The notes beneath the pieces are model-generated. The model worked only from the letters and a program-made list of their open reading frames with translations. It did not search any database and had not been told where the DNA came from. A stretch of DNA of 64,000 nucleotides from CAZBUK01 sp964495085 (GTDB lineage: Bacteria > Bacteroidota > Ignavibacteria > T3Sed10-11), in the NCBI GenBank assembly GCA_964495085.1, contig CAZBUK010000004.1, positions 1 through 64,000 of the forward strand, given 5' to 3'. This document shows positions 1 to 8,946 of this stretch, in pieces (within the stretch, counting starts at the first letter, position 1; every line of letters starts with the position of its first letter). Both the position numbers and the translations under genes were made by a program.

Positions 1-233
1 CTTGGTGGACCTGAATCATTCAAAATTCTTTATATTTTATTTTGGACAGATGTGTAGAGATATATAAGATGTTCCGGATTTTTCATACCGAAACTACCTG
101 CCCGAGAAATAATGATTTAAGATAATCGATCTCGTTCCCCCTGATCTTCTCCGCATATCCAGGCGTCGATTGTTTTTCCGGCAAATTACTCCTACCTTTA
201 TAGTGTTTCAGCCAGACATAAAAGAGGTGCCCT

Positions 234-2774
234 ATGAAACGATCGATCTTAGGTTTGATTGCGCTTCTTATTCCCGTTATCCTATCCCCGCTCACCGCAC
301 AGACCATACATGATTTCGATGTACAGAGATACCGGCAATTTCTCGACGAGCATAAAGACTTAACCTTCGGCGGCATCAGAGAGCTGTATCCCTCTGCAGG
401 TTTTCTCGCAGAAGCGCCGGCCGGATTCAACGATGCCTTGTACGCCGACTCGATTCAGCGGTACTACGCATTGAACGAAACCGAAATGGAGCTGCTCAGC
501 AGGCACGGTTTCATGGTAACCGACCGCATCCGCTATAAAAGTTTCGGAGAAGCCTTTTTCACCGTTTATAAACGCGACCTCCCCGTCTACATTTCGAGCG
601 ATGCGATCCTCCACGCCCTGCATATGTCATATTCCGAGATCCTGATCTCGATCGAAACGGAGATATTGCTGCAGCGGTTGACCGATCTCCTCGAAGGACT
701 CCACGGCGCATTGCCCGGTCTTGCATCCGCCTATTCCGACCATCCGGAGATGCTGACCGCGCTCATGGATGCCGATCTGTACCTTACGATCCCTCTCCTT
801 TTGCTCGAGCGGACTGTCTCGCCGCATTACGGAGAGAATACCGATGCGGTTGAGAAGCTCATGAATCTGATCGGGAATGAAACCATGGCCTCCTACCCGC
901 TGTTCGCTCCCGCCAATGTTCCGCGTACCATGGATTTCAGCCAGTTCACGCCGAGAGGACATTATACGCAGAGCAAGGACCTCACGCGCTACTTCAAGTC
1001 GATGATGTGGCTCGGGCGCACGGAATTTTATCTCATCGTCCCGAACGCCGACCCGTACAGCTCGATGACCGAAGAAGCGCGCAATGAGATCGGGCGCAGG
1101 CAGACCATGGCTGCTTACCTGATCAACGAAGCCCTGCAGCAGGGCGCCAATCTCCAGGCTCTCGGCGACATCCACGAACTCATTACGTTCCTGGTAGGCG
1201 AGTCGGACAATGTTACCTCCGGCCATCTCGATTACCTCAAGCTGCGGACGGGTTTTGCGGACGCCGCATCGTTCATCGAGATGGAGACCTACAAAAAATT
1301 TAAAAGTAATCTCGAAGCGGAGCCCTTCGCGCAGCAGCGCATCCTGTCGCAAATCTTAAAAACCGATCCCATGCAGCCGGATGCTATCGAACCGGCGTCC
1401 GCATTCCTGCTATTGGGACAGCGATTCATCATAGATTCGTTCGTCATGGGCAGTCTTGTATACGACAAGGTACGCAGTCCGAACAGAATGCTGCCGAAGA
1501 GCGCAGACGTCCTATTTGCACTCGGCAACGACGACGCGCTCTACGTACTCGAAGAGGAGTTGACATACTATCGGTACGCGCCGAATCTTGCCGCGCTCAG
1601 GTACCTCGTGGATGCGTATGAGCCGGAATACTGGAATGCGACGTTTTTCAATTTATGGCTGAATGCCATACGGCAACTCAATCCCCCTGCCGATCGTACT
1701 CCCCTTCCCGAATTCATGCAGACGGAGGCGTGGACGCATAAAACCATGACGACGCAGCTCGCCTCATGGGCGCAGCTCCGGCATGACAATCTGCTGTACG
1801 GCAAACAATCCTACACTGGCGGTCCGGTCTGCAGCTACCCGCAGAGTTACGTGGAGCCTGTACCGCAATTCTTCGCTGCCATCGAAGAGCTCTCCGTTCG
1901 TGCCGCGCAATCGTTCGGGGCGATCAACAGCATCGGCAGCGGACTTAAATCCAGGATCGTTCATTATTTCGAAAATATGGAGGATATCGCGCGCCGGCTT
2001 AAGGCCATAGCGCAGAAACAACTCGACGGCGCCGATACGAGCGCCGAAGAAAAAGCATTTCTCAGGGAGATGCTACATGAAGCATTTGTTTGCGGGGTCG
2101 AATTGAACGGATGGTATAAGGACATGTACTTCACCGGCGATGACGGCGCACTCAAGGAAGATTATATAATAGCGGATGTGCATACCTCGCCGTACGATGA
2201 ATACGGCGCGCCCGTGGGATGGGTCATGCACGTCGGTACGGGACCGCTCAACCTTGCTGTGCTGATCGCAGAATTAGGTGACGGCCAAACGTACGCTTTC
2301 GTCGGTCCGGTCATGAGCTATTATGAACATGTCAGCGTAAATTTCAAACGTCTCACCGATGAGGAATGGAGCACGGCATTCGAGGATGAGTTATCCATGC
2401 GGCCCGAATTCGTGAGCAGCTATCTCTCTTTCACCGGCGAGCCCTATTACGATCACCGGAATTATTTCATTACATCGGTTAGCGGCGGCCGGGATGAGAT
2501 CCCCGACCGCATCGAGCTCGGCCGGAACTACCCGAATCCCTTCAACGCGGGAACGCTGATCACCTTCAGGATCCCGGTCAGTCTGGCCGATAAGCAGGTG
2601 AGGTTATCCATTTATAATATACAGGGACAACTAATCGAGACGCTGCTGGACCGGCCGATGCCCGCCGGCAATTATTCGGTCAGATGGATAGCGAACGCTG
2701 CCAGCGGCACGTATTTTTACAGATTATCCGTGGACGGCAGGGTCACGACGGGGAGGATGATATTGTTGCGGTAA
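234..2774 (+). CDS. Secreted DUF3160 protein with type IX-style C-terminal sorting domain
   Basis: An 846-residue protein with a signal peptide (about residues 1-23, ending LTAQ). The body, about residues 25-740, matches my recollection of the DUF3160 family, including the stretch LPVYISSDAILHALH. The function of that family is not known. The last 85-90 residues form a FlgD-like/type IX secretion sorting domain, with NYPNPFN near residue 765 and SGTYFYRLSVDG close to the end. The start at 234 is supported by GAGGTG five bases upstream. The gene stands alone on the plus strand and is followed by a clear terminator hairpin. It is probably delivered to the cell surface or medium. The family call is good; the role is unknown. 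Confidence 0.85.
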   Translation: MKRSILGLIALLIPVILSPLTAQTIHDFDVQRYRQFLDEHKDLTFGGIRELYPSAGFLAEAPAGFNDALYADSIQRYYALNETEMELLSRHGFMVTDRIRYKSFGEAFFTVYKRDLPVYISSDAILHALHMSYSEILISIETEILLQRLTDLLEGLHGALPGLASAYSDHPEMLTALMDADLYLTIPLLLLERTVSPHYGENTDAVEKLMNLIGNETMASYPLFAPANVPRTMDFSQFTPRGHYTQSKDLTRYFKSMMWLGRTEFYLIVPNADPYSSMTEEARNEIGRRQTMAAYLINEALQQGANLQALGDIHELITFLVGESDNVTSGHLDYLKLRTGFADAASFIEMETYKKFKSNLEAEPFAQQRILSQILKTDPMQPDAIEPASAFLLLGQRFIIDSFVMGSLVYDKVRSPNRMLPKSADVLFALGNDDALYVLEEELTYYRYAPNLAALRYLVDAYEPEYWNATFFNLWLNAIRQLNPPADRTPLPEFMQTEAWTHKTMTTQLASWAQLRHDNLLYGKQSYTGGPVCSYPQSYVEPVPQFFAAIEELSVRAAQSFGAINSIGSGLKSRIVHYFENMEDIARRLKAIAQKQLDGADTSAEEKAFLREMLHEAFVCGVELNGWYKDMYFTGDDGALKEDYIIADVHTSPYDEYGAPVGWVMHVGTGPLNLAVLIAELGDGQTYAFVGPVMSYYEHVSVNFKRLTDEEWSTAFEDELSMRPEFVSSYLSFTGEPYYDHRNYFITSVSGGRDEIPDRIELGRNYPNPFNAGTLITFRIPVSLADKQVRLSIYNIQGQLIETLLDRPMPAGNYSVRWIANAASGTYFYRLSVDGRVTTGRMILLR

Positions 2775-2834
2775 ACGAATGTATGAATTGAAATATGCGG
2801 CCGGCATCGTCAATGATTATGCAGGGAATATACG

Positions 2835-2860
2835 AAAGCCCCACCTATGCGGGGCTTTTT
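2835..2860 (+). terminator. Rho-independent terminator after the DUF3160 gene
   Basis: AAAGCCCC (2835-2842) pairs with GGGGCTTT (2851-2858), and the T run extends to 2860, which gives an 8-bp stem with an 8-base loop. It lies 60 bases after the stop codon at 2774. The A run on the left arm means it could also work on the minus strand for the converging YceI-like gene that ends at 2950. Confidence 0.8.
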
Positions 2861-2949
2861 CATATTCCGGGAAATACCGGTCGGACTGCCTCAAGGGAGA
2901 GACGGCATCGTGATTTTCTACCCGACTCCCATTCTTTGTTCCTCCGGAA

Positions 2950-3552
2950 CTACTTTTTTGCCGTTCGGAGAGATGCAACGGCGCCGATCATCATCTGAAT
3001 GTCTACTTCTCTGCCGATGATAGACCATCCGAGCCCTACTCCGAAATCTTCCCGGTCGATGGTGAAATTCGCTTCGAATCCAGCAAGCGTACCCAAATCC
3101 CGCACCCGATTGATGCCGAGTATCGTAACCGGAACGTCGACACGACGGGTTACGCCCCGAATGGTCAAATCGCCTTCAACCAGGATCGTTGCATCGTCGC
3201 TCTTCTCCGATAGTGCGCTCCGAAAGGTAAGGAGCGGATAACGGGAAACATAAAAAAAATCCCGCGACCTGAGAGCGTTATCCCGCCGGTCGTTCCTGCT
3301 GTCGATGCTCGCCGCCCGTATCGTGATGAACACCTGAATGCCTTCCGGGTCTGCGGGATCGAATTCGATCGTTCCCTCGAAATCACGGAACCGCCCCTCC
3401 TCCTTAAAGACTCCCCACTTCGAGACTGAAAATCCGATATGACTGTCCTCCGTCCTGACCGCGAAGACCGCCGGTTGTGACGAGAGTTGAAACGCCTGCA
3501 CGGCAGCCGCAGTCGCGATGATGAGATATCTGCAGAAATAGTTACATGACAT
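2950..3552 (-). CDS. YceI-like family protein
   Basis: Product of about 200 residues with a hydrophobic N-terminal segment that looks like a signal peptide. The rest fits the YceI lipocalin-like family: SHIGFSVSKWGVFKEEGRF, then GTIEFDPADPEG, then RSRDFFYVSRYPLLTFRS, and the late GVTRRVDVPVTILG strand. YceI proteins are periplasmic or secreted beta-barrels that bind polyisoprenoid-like amphiphiles. The frame opens at 3585, but the ATG at 3552 has ACGGAG upstream and starts directly on the export signal, so I prefer it. It lies 41 bases downstream of the intradiol-dioxygenase-like gene and is probably co-transcribed with it. Confidence 0.85.
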   Translation of the reverse strand: MSCNYFCRYLIIATAAAVQAFQLSSQPAVFAVRTEDSHIGFSVSKWGVFKEEGRFRDFEGTIEFDPADPEGIQVFITIRAASIDSRNDRRDNALRSRDFFYVSRYPLLTFRSALSEKSDDATILVEGDLTIRGVTRRVDVPVTILGINRVRDLGTLAGFEANFTIDREDFGVGLGWSIIGREVDIQMMIGAVASLRTAKK

Positions 3553-3593
3553 AGGTTTGACTCCGTGAACGCATGTAAACCGCATAGCCGGCC

Positions 3594-4211
3594 TTATCTC
3601 GTGAGTATTATGTCCCGCTCGCAGCGGTAGATGCCGTCGCCGCCGCGAACGACGCGCATGATCGGAGACAACCTGCCCTGATCTTCGGATCTTCGCATCC
3701 GATCCTTAGAAATGAACGGATCTCCCTCGAATAAAAAGTCATCGACCCATTGTTCCGGATACCCGCCGCCCGAAGCCCTGCAGTGTATATGCGCCGCTAT
3801 ACGCCTTCCGGGATACGATCCGGGCTTGACCGTATGAAACATGTATCTTCCCTCTTCATCCGTCGTCACGTATCCCCGAATTCGCGGATTGCCTTTCGAA
3901 TCGCGATTGTAACGGCCGTCGACGCCGGTCTGATATACGTAGAGCGTCACGCCGGCCGCGGGAGTTACCCCGTCCCCGGCAAAAACCTTCCCCGATACGA
4001 TCAGCGCCTCTCCCGGCTCCCCATCTTGCACCAACGATACTAGAGATGCGTCTGTATCGTTCTGATGCAGGTGCATGACTGTACGGGTACCGAACGCGGG
4101 ATGCTGCCGGGCGGCGAATCCCCCAACCTCAACCGGGTAAACCCATACGATGAGAGCGATCGCCGACGCCGCCCGGAAGAGGGCTGCTGGAAACTTGGTC
4201 GAATGTATCAT
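3594..4211 (-). CDS. Intradiol ring-cleavage dioxygenase-like secreted protein
   Basis: 205 residues. An N-terminal hydrophobic stretch (about 10-28) suggests export. A carboxypeptidase-regulatory-like beta sandwich opens at VSGKVFAGDG, followed by the intradiol dioxygenase core. The four expected non-haem Fe(III) ligands can be assigned as Tyr101 (DGRYNR), Tyr133 (GSYPGR), His141 and His143 (AAHIH). The loop between the second Tyr and the His pair is shorter than in protocatechuate 3,4-dioxygenase. The real substrate is unknown, and no aromatic catabolism genes are nearby. It heads a two-gene unit with the YceI-like gene. Confidence 0.8.
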   Translation of the reverse strand: MIHSTKFPAALFRAASAIALIVWVYPVEVGGFAARQHPAFGTRTVMHLHQNDTDASLVSLVQDGEPGEALIVSGKVFAGDGVTPAAGVTLYVYQTGVDGRYNRDSKGNPRIRGYVTTDEEGRYMFHTVKPGSYPGRRIAAHIHCRASGGGYPEQWVDDFLFEGDPFISKDRMRRSEDQGRLSPIMRVVRGGDGIYRCERDIILTR

Positions 4212-4304
4212 TGTGTTCCTCCCGTTCCATGTGATTGCTATACCGGTAAGATGTCCTTCGGAATGAAATGGTTTATATGCGGTTCTCGGCGGCGGGAGAA
4301 TATT

Positions 4305-5456
4305 TCAGAACCACCGGAATTTTTTCGCAGTGAGTTTAAGATGCCGCTGCAATGCTTCAAGCTCTTTCTCGTCGCGGCGGAGAATTTTCTCCCGGTCGAT
4401 GTGATCGGGCACCGTTATAAGCTGTGCCAGCCGGTCGTACACGAGACGCGGCCCGTCGTCCGATCTGATGAGCAGATGCCAGAGCGTTATGGCGTCGTCT
4501 TGTTCCGCTTCATCGAGAACGGTTTGCAGATCTTCTTGTCCTCCGCTTTCGAAGTCGAATTTCTCCAGCGCATCGATCAGTCTCGGCGATGCATCCCTTC
4601 GAAACGGCGTACCGGGCCCGATTCCGGAGCGTGAATAACACATAACACCCGCGGGAACGACGGTCTCCCGTCCATGCAGTTCGAGTGCGACCCATCCCGA
4701 TAACACATGGAGTTCGCTGTTGCCATGATCGTCTACCGTCAGGGTATATTCACAGCCGAGATCGATCGCGGTCGCAGAGGGAGTTTCCACGAAAAAGATT
4801 CGGGGGGGAGCCCAGATGAGCGCATGGATGCTGCCGCGGCTCAATTCGATTCTGTGTTCCGTCAAACGGGTATTCAGGATGCGGAGGCGGGAATTCGGGT
4901 TGATGTCGACCTGCCCGATGAGACCCACGTTCAGACGCGCCCTCGCCCGATCGTCGGTTTCAAGCCAATCGCCGGCGCGCATCGTTCCGGAATCCGTAAC
5001 GAACCGCGTTCCGATCGTCGGAGCGCCGTCCACCGTCGATACGCTCCAGCCGCCGCTCCGATTACCGGCGATGAATAAAACCGCCACAGCAAGAAGAACG
5101 ATCGCCGCCGCCGGGATAAGACGGTAACGGAGAAAAGATCTCTTCCGGGTTGTGCTGCGTAACGGTTGAGAGAGCAATCCGCTTTCACCGGTCTCCTTCC
5201 GGATATCCGTTCTACCGAATGCCGGCAGAACCCGCTGCGGATACAGGCGGGTTTCGATTCCGGGCCAGAGATCGCGCGATGGGTCGATGGATTCCTCGAG
5301 TCCGCGGGTAAGAGAGACCAGTTCGTTGTACTCGCTCAGTTCATCCCTGCATCGATCGCAGCTTGCCGTATGTTTCTCTACCGCCCGGCGCCCCTCTTCC
5401 GGCAGGCCGCCGTCGATATAATCGTCAAAGAGTAATTTGATGTCGTCGCAGTTCAT
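4305..5456 (-). CDS. Membrane anti-sigma factor with zinc-finger and FecR domains
   Basis: 383 residues. The N-terminus has the HC2 zinc-finger anti-sigma pattern (Cys3, then His-x3-Cys-x2-Cys around residues 29-36). One transmembrane helix follows at about 115-132 (LIPAAAIVLLAVAVLFIAG). A FecR-like periplasmic domain covers about 140-290 (SGTMRAGDWLETDD ... IDLGCEYTLTVDD). The start codon overlaps the stop of the ECF sigma gene by 4 nt, so the two are translationally coupled. It is expected to hold the sigma factor at the membrane until an envelope signal is sensed. The C-terminal 90 residues are charged and match nothing I know. Confidence 0.85.
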   Translation of the reverse strand: MNCDDIKLLFDDYIDGGLPEEGRRAVEKHTASCDRCRDELSEYNELVSLTRGLEESIDPSRDLWPGIETRLYPQRVLPAFGRTDIRKETGESGLLSQPLRSTTRKRSFLRYRLIPAAAIVLLAVAVLFIAGNRSGGWSVSTVDGAPTIGTRFVTDSGTMRAGDWLETDDRARARLNVGLIGQVDINPNSRLRILNTRLTEHRIELSRGSIHALIWAPPRIFFVETPSATAIDLGCEYTLTVDDHGNSELHVLSGWVALELHGRETVVPAGVMCYSRSGIGPGTPFRRDASPRLIDALEKFDFESGGQEDLQTVLDEAEQDDAITLWHLLIRSDDGPRLVYDRLAQLITVPDHIDREKILRRDEKELEALQRHLKLTAKKFRWF

Positions 5457-6037
5457 TTTGATAACACCTCCCGTAATAGCTTCCGGGCTCTGTGAAGTTG
5501 TGCTTTGCTGGTACCGACAGCCAGCTCCATGGATTTCGCGATCTCTTCGTGCGTGAATCCCTCGACGTCGTGGAGCACGAAGATCGCACGCGCCTGCGGC
5601 GGCAGCGATGCAATCGCTTCTTCGAGATCGATTGCCGCGCCGGGATGCGCATGGCTGTGAACTTTTTCATATTGTTCGGGATTGCCGGATGACATGACAC
5701 GAGCCGACCTCCGGCGATTTGTACGGAAATCCACCAATACGACGTTCACGGCAAGCCGGTGGAGCCAGGCGGAAAACGGACATTCGCCCCTGAACGTTCC
5801 GATAGCTCCCCATGTCCGGATGAACACCTCCTGTGTCAGTTCCTCTGCCCGCTGCATATCGGCCGCCATCCGAAGACAGAGTGCGTATATCCTTCCTGCG
5901 TGTTCGCGGTACAATCGTTCAAACGCGAATCGGCTTCCCAGTTGCGCCTGCCGTATTATCTCCGTCAGGAAAGAGGAGTTATCGGCCCGGTCGTCCAGTC
6001 CCGCCTCCGCAGGTATCGATTGAGTTGCCATGATCAC
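5453..6037 (-). CDS. ECF-type RNA polymerase sigma factor (RpoE-like)
   Basis: About 194 residues. Sigma region 2 is seen at about 25-95 (FERLYREHAGRIYALCLRM, then AEELTQEVFIRTW) and region 4 at about 140-190 (LPPQARAIFVLHDVEGFTH, then a helix-turn-helix ending LHRARKLL). There is no region 3, as usual for ECF factors. The frame opens with GTG at 6037, and an ATG at 6031 is equally possible; neither has a clear ribosome site. It overlaps the anti-sigma gene by 4 nt. The target regulon cannot be read from the window. The divergent hydrolase gene at 6405 is a candidate only by position. Confidence 0.9.
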   Translation of the reverse strand: MIMATQSIPAEAGLDDRADNSSFLTEIIRQAQLGSRFAFERLYREHAGRIYALCLRMAADMQRAEELTQEVFIRTWGAIGTFRGECPFSAWLHRLAVNVVLVDFRTNRRRSARVMSSGNPEQYEKVHSHAHPGAAIDLEEAIASLPPQARAIFVLHDVEGFTHEEIAKSMELAVGTSKAQLHRARKLLREVLSK

Positions 6038-6386
6038 GAGAATATATATTTGCCGATGCTATGATATATATAAGGAAAATAATCCGTCCGGAGTTCGGTT
6101 AGATTTGCCGTGTGCGGACATATTCCATTTGAGCAGCGCTACGGGTATTCCCTTGAAAAATCTGTAAAATATCGACGCGTACCGCCGGCTGTCTGATAGG
6201 ATGCCCGTACCACTCAAAAGGTTTGAATCCCTCCCGGATATAATTTTAACCTCTGACAGCAGGGTCGGGGTTTCATCATCGACCCGGTCCATTTCGTCAC
6301 AATCCATGGAATTTTCGCGCTAATCTCTCGTTGATCTTTCGTATATTAACCCGTGCCGGTGACCGGCATCCCATACAACCTCACCA
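6038..6386. other. Intergenic region between divergent genes
   Basis: About 350 bases between the ECF sigma gene (minus) and the PDZ hydrolase gene (plus). It must hold both promoters. TTCGTATATT at 6338-6347 recurs at 61571-61580 upstream of another gene and may be a -10 region, but no convincing -35 element is seen. Short frames here have no recognisable product. Confidence 0.4.
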
Positions 6387-6404
6387 ATGTACCGGAATGT
6401 ACGT

Positions 6405-7787
6405 ATGAAAACCTCAAGAACAAATAACCGCATAATATTCGGTTTGATTATATTCATGTTATCGCTCACCGTTGCGTCGGCTCAATATCTTTACAGGCGC
6501 GCATTTCTCGGCGTTACATCCGCCGCATTGACCGATTCCCTGAGAACGGTATCCGCCTACCGAACCGGCGGCGGCGTGTTCGTTACGGAGACCGGCCGGA
6601 ACGGTACCGCTCAATCGGCCGGACTGCAGGAGGGCGATATCATTATCCGCATCAACGGATATCCGGTGGAGTCGCCGCAGCAACTCAATCAATATATGAC
6701 GGGAGTACATACCGGCGAGCGGATCGTCATCGAATTTTTCCGGGACGGAGAGGAGAAAACGGCGACTGTCGATGCTCTCCCATGGCCGGAGCCGGAATTT
6801 TACGATAACCGATATCTCGAAATCCCGTTCGATTCCGGATACCTCCGGGCTGTTCTCTCCATACCACGGGACGCGGTTAATCCCCCCGTCATTTATTTCG
6901 TACAGGGGATCGGATGCGGCTCGATATACTATCTGCCGCCGCATCATCCGTATAAACGCATTCCCGAACAATTTATAAACGAGGGCTTTGCCGTTTTCTT
7001 TATCGAGAAACCGGGGGCCGGCGACAGCAGGGGTACCGCCGTCTGCGCGGAGACCGGATTCGATTACGAACAGCGCGCGTTCGATGCCGGCTACGGTTTC
7101 CTCAAAACGCTCGACGGAATCGATACCGGTGAAATTTATATATTCGGCCACTCGTTCGGCGGAATACACGCCCCCATCCTCGCGGAAAAGTTTCAACCCG
7201 CCGGCGTCATAGCTTACGGAACCGGCCACCGTGCATGGATGGATTACCTCATCGAGCTTCGTCGCTACCAGGGAGTTTGGATGGGAGGCGACTTCCCGGA
7301 CGTGAATTCCTCGATGCACGATCTGAGGCGGACTTATTACGAGCTCTTCTACAATAAAAAAACATTGGAAGAGCTTTTCAGCGAGGAACCGTACCGGACC
7401 GTGCTCGGCGAGCAACTCGGATATCAAAGCGGAAGCAACGCGCTCTTCGGACGGCACTACAGTTTTCACGTCGAGGCGAACCTCCTGAACCTCGACCTTC
7501 ATTGGAAGAACACCCGCTCCCGCGTGCTCGCCATATACGGAACCGCCGACATCGAGGCGCTCTTCCCGTACGACCATGAAAGAATCGTGGAGGTGGTGAA
7601 CCACTACCGGCCCGGCAGTGCAACGTTCTGGCTGTACCCCGAAACCGATCATGCTCTCGTGAAGGTCGGGACGCTTGCAGAAGGATGGAAGATCAGATCG
7701 GAAGGGAGGTACGCACAGGCGATGCGCGACCTGTACAATGAGCAGGTTATACGGGATGTGGTCGATTGGATCAGAGAACCGAAATAA
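6405..7787 (+). CDS. Exported PDZ-alpha/beta hydrolase fusion
   Basis: A signal peptide ends at VASAQ. A PDZ domain follows at about residues 40-125 of the longest frame (GTAQSAGLQEGDIIIRINGYP). The rest is an alpha/beta hydrolase with nucleophile Ser in GHSFGG (about residue 256), probable acid in YGTADIEALFP (about 390) and His in PETDHALV. The longest frame opens at 6387; the ATG at 6405 begins directly on the signal peptide, so I chose it. It is expected to be a periplasmic or surface esterase/peptidase-like enzyme that uses PDZ for peptide or substrate docking. It is monocistronic, and the next gene is 54 bases away. Confidence 0.8.
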   Translation: MKTSRTNNRIIFGLIIFMLSLTVASAQYLYRRAFLGVTSAALTDSLRTVSAYRTGGGVFVTETGRNGTAQSAGLQEGDIIIRINGYPVESPQQLNQYMTGVHTGERIVIEFFRDGEEKTATVDALPWPEPEFYDNRYLEIPFDSGYLRAVLSIPRDAVNPPVIYFVQGIGCGSIYYLPPHHPYKRIPEQFINEGFAVFFIEKPGAGDSRGTAVCAETGFDYEQRAFDAGYGFLKTLDGIDTGEIYIFGHSFGGIHAPILAEKFQPAGVIAYGTGHRAWMDYLIELRRYQGVWMGGDFPDVNSSMHDLRRTYYELFYNKKTLEELFSEEPYRTVLGEQLGYQSGSNALFGRHYSFHVEANLLNLDLHWKNTRSRVLAIYGTADIEALFPYDHERIVEVVNHYRPGSATFWLYPETDHALVKVGTLAEGWKIRSEGRYAQAMRDLYNEQVIRDVVDWIREPK

Positions 7788-7841
7788 TTAACCTTATATA
7801 AACCGAACATCGAAGACAATCACAAAAGAGGCGGATGGAAC

Positions 7842-8194
7842 ATGGCACATCGACTCGAACACCTGCTGTTGATCATCGACCAGGCTTATGTCCGCAGGTC
7901 ATGGCATGGAACGAACCTCCGCGGTTCTATTCGGCGCGTCGGAGCGGAAGAGGCGGCCTGGCGGCCGGGACCCCGGCGGCACAATATATGGGAGATCGTC
8001 GTCCATGNNNNNNNNNNNNNNNNNNNNNNNNNNNNNNNNNNNNNNNNNNNNNNNNNNNNNNNNNNNNNNNNNNNNNNNNNNNNNNNNNNNNNNNNNNNNN
8101 NNNNNNNTTCTTTCTGCTCTCGGGCATTGCTGCGCACGATATTTACCACGCGGGGCAGATCCAATTGCTCAAGAAGATGTGGGCGGGAAAGTAA
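7842..8194 (+). CDS. DinB/YfiT-superfamily protein interrupted by an assembly gap
   Basis: Before the gap the frame from 7842 reads MAHRLEHLLLIIDQAYVRRS, then WHGTNLRGSIRRVGAEEAAW and HNIWEIVVH, the start of a DinB-like four-helix metalloenzyme. After the gap a different frame reads HDIYHAGQIQLLKKM, the typical last helix with the conserved His-x3-His, ending at 8194. The two halves are out of frame only because 100 N is a placeholder for an unknown length, so I do not read this as a frameshift. The family binds a metal through three His and often acts as a thiol-dependent transferase. The true length and middle sequence are unknown. Confidence 0.75.
8008..8107. other. Scaffold gap of 100 N inside the DinB-family gene
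   Basis: Exactly 100 unknown bases, the conventional placeholder for a gap of unknown size. The reading frame on the two sides differs, which shows the real missing length is not 100. Confidence 0.95.
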
Positions 8195-8304
8195 GTCAAT
8201 GAATAGTTCTCACAGATGAGGCAAAAAGGTTTTTATCCAAAAATAATTACCATCGCTCCAAACGTCGGTATCATTTAACCCTCGTGTTCCGGCGGTAGTA
8301 CAAA

Positions 8305-8946
8305 TCACTTACCACGACTTGCGGAGGTTATGACGTCGATGAACGTCCTCACCGTCACTGCAGGGTCATCAGCGCAGCATACGGCGCTGATCACCGCAAC
8401 GCCGTGAACTCCCGTGCTCATCACCTCCGGAAGTCGTTCCAGTGTTATGCCTCCGATGGCAATCACGGGGATTTTCAACGAGCTGACGACGTTCTCCAGA
8501 TATTCCGTACCCCTGGGCGGGTCCGCGTTCTCTTTCGATCCGGTGGGGAAAATCGGACCGAAACCCACGTAGTCCGCACCCATCCGCTGCATTTCAATTG
8601 CCTGTTCGATCGTTGTAGCGCTTCCCCCGATAAGTTTATTCTCGCCGAGCAAACGTCTCGCGTAGGGAACCGGCAGATCCGTCTGTCCGAGATGTAGTCC
8701 GTCCGCACCGATCGCCGCGGCGATATCCGCGCGGTCGTTCACGATCATTATAACTTTAGCTGACCTGCAAAGTTCGAGCACGGATTCGGCCTGGTGCAGC
8801 CGGTCGCGCAGCTCGCCCGACTTTTGCCGGAATTGTACCGTATCAGCGCCCCCTTTAATTGCGAGACGGGCGAGTTCGGTATGTGTATACCTGCTCTGCA
8901 GTACGGTATCGGTAATTATATGCAGCTTACCAAGTCTCGGTTTCAT
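8305..8946 (-). CDS. thiE: Thiamine phosphate synthase
   Basis: 213 residues from the ATG at 8946, which overlaps the previous gene by 4 nt (ATGA). ThiE joins the thiazole phosphate and pyrimidine pyrophosphate moieties to make thiamine phosphate. Visible motifs are TVQFRQKSG (phosphate and pyrophosphate contacts), IVNDRADIAAAIGADGLHLG and GPIFPTGSKENADPP, ending with the second phosphate loop AIGGI. The frame is open further upstream to 9051, but that part is just the overlapping end of the preceding gene. It is the last gene of the thiO-S-G-(tenI/thiE)-thiE run. Confidence 0.92.
   Translation of the reverse strand: MKPRLGKLHIITDTVLQSRYTHTELARLAIKGGADTVQFRQKSGELRDRLHQAESVLELCRSAKVIMIVNDRADIAAAIGADGLHLGQTDLPVPYARRLLGENKLIGGSATTIEQAIEMQRMGADYVGFGPIFPTGSKENADPPRGTEYLENVVSSLKIPVIAIGGITLERLPEVMSTGVHGVAVISAVCCADDPAVTVRTFIDVITSASRGK

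Noticed and set aside
2795..2998. Short plus-strand frame after the DUF3160 gene
   Set aside because: It runs through the terminator hairpin at 2835-2860 and into the converging YceI-like gene; there is no ribosome site.
6220..6245. tRNA T-loop-like sequence GGTTTGAATCC
   Set aside because: No acceptor stem, anticodon arm or D arm can be formed around it.
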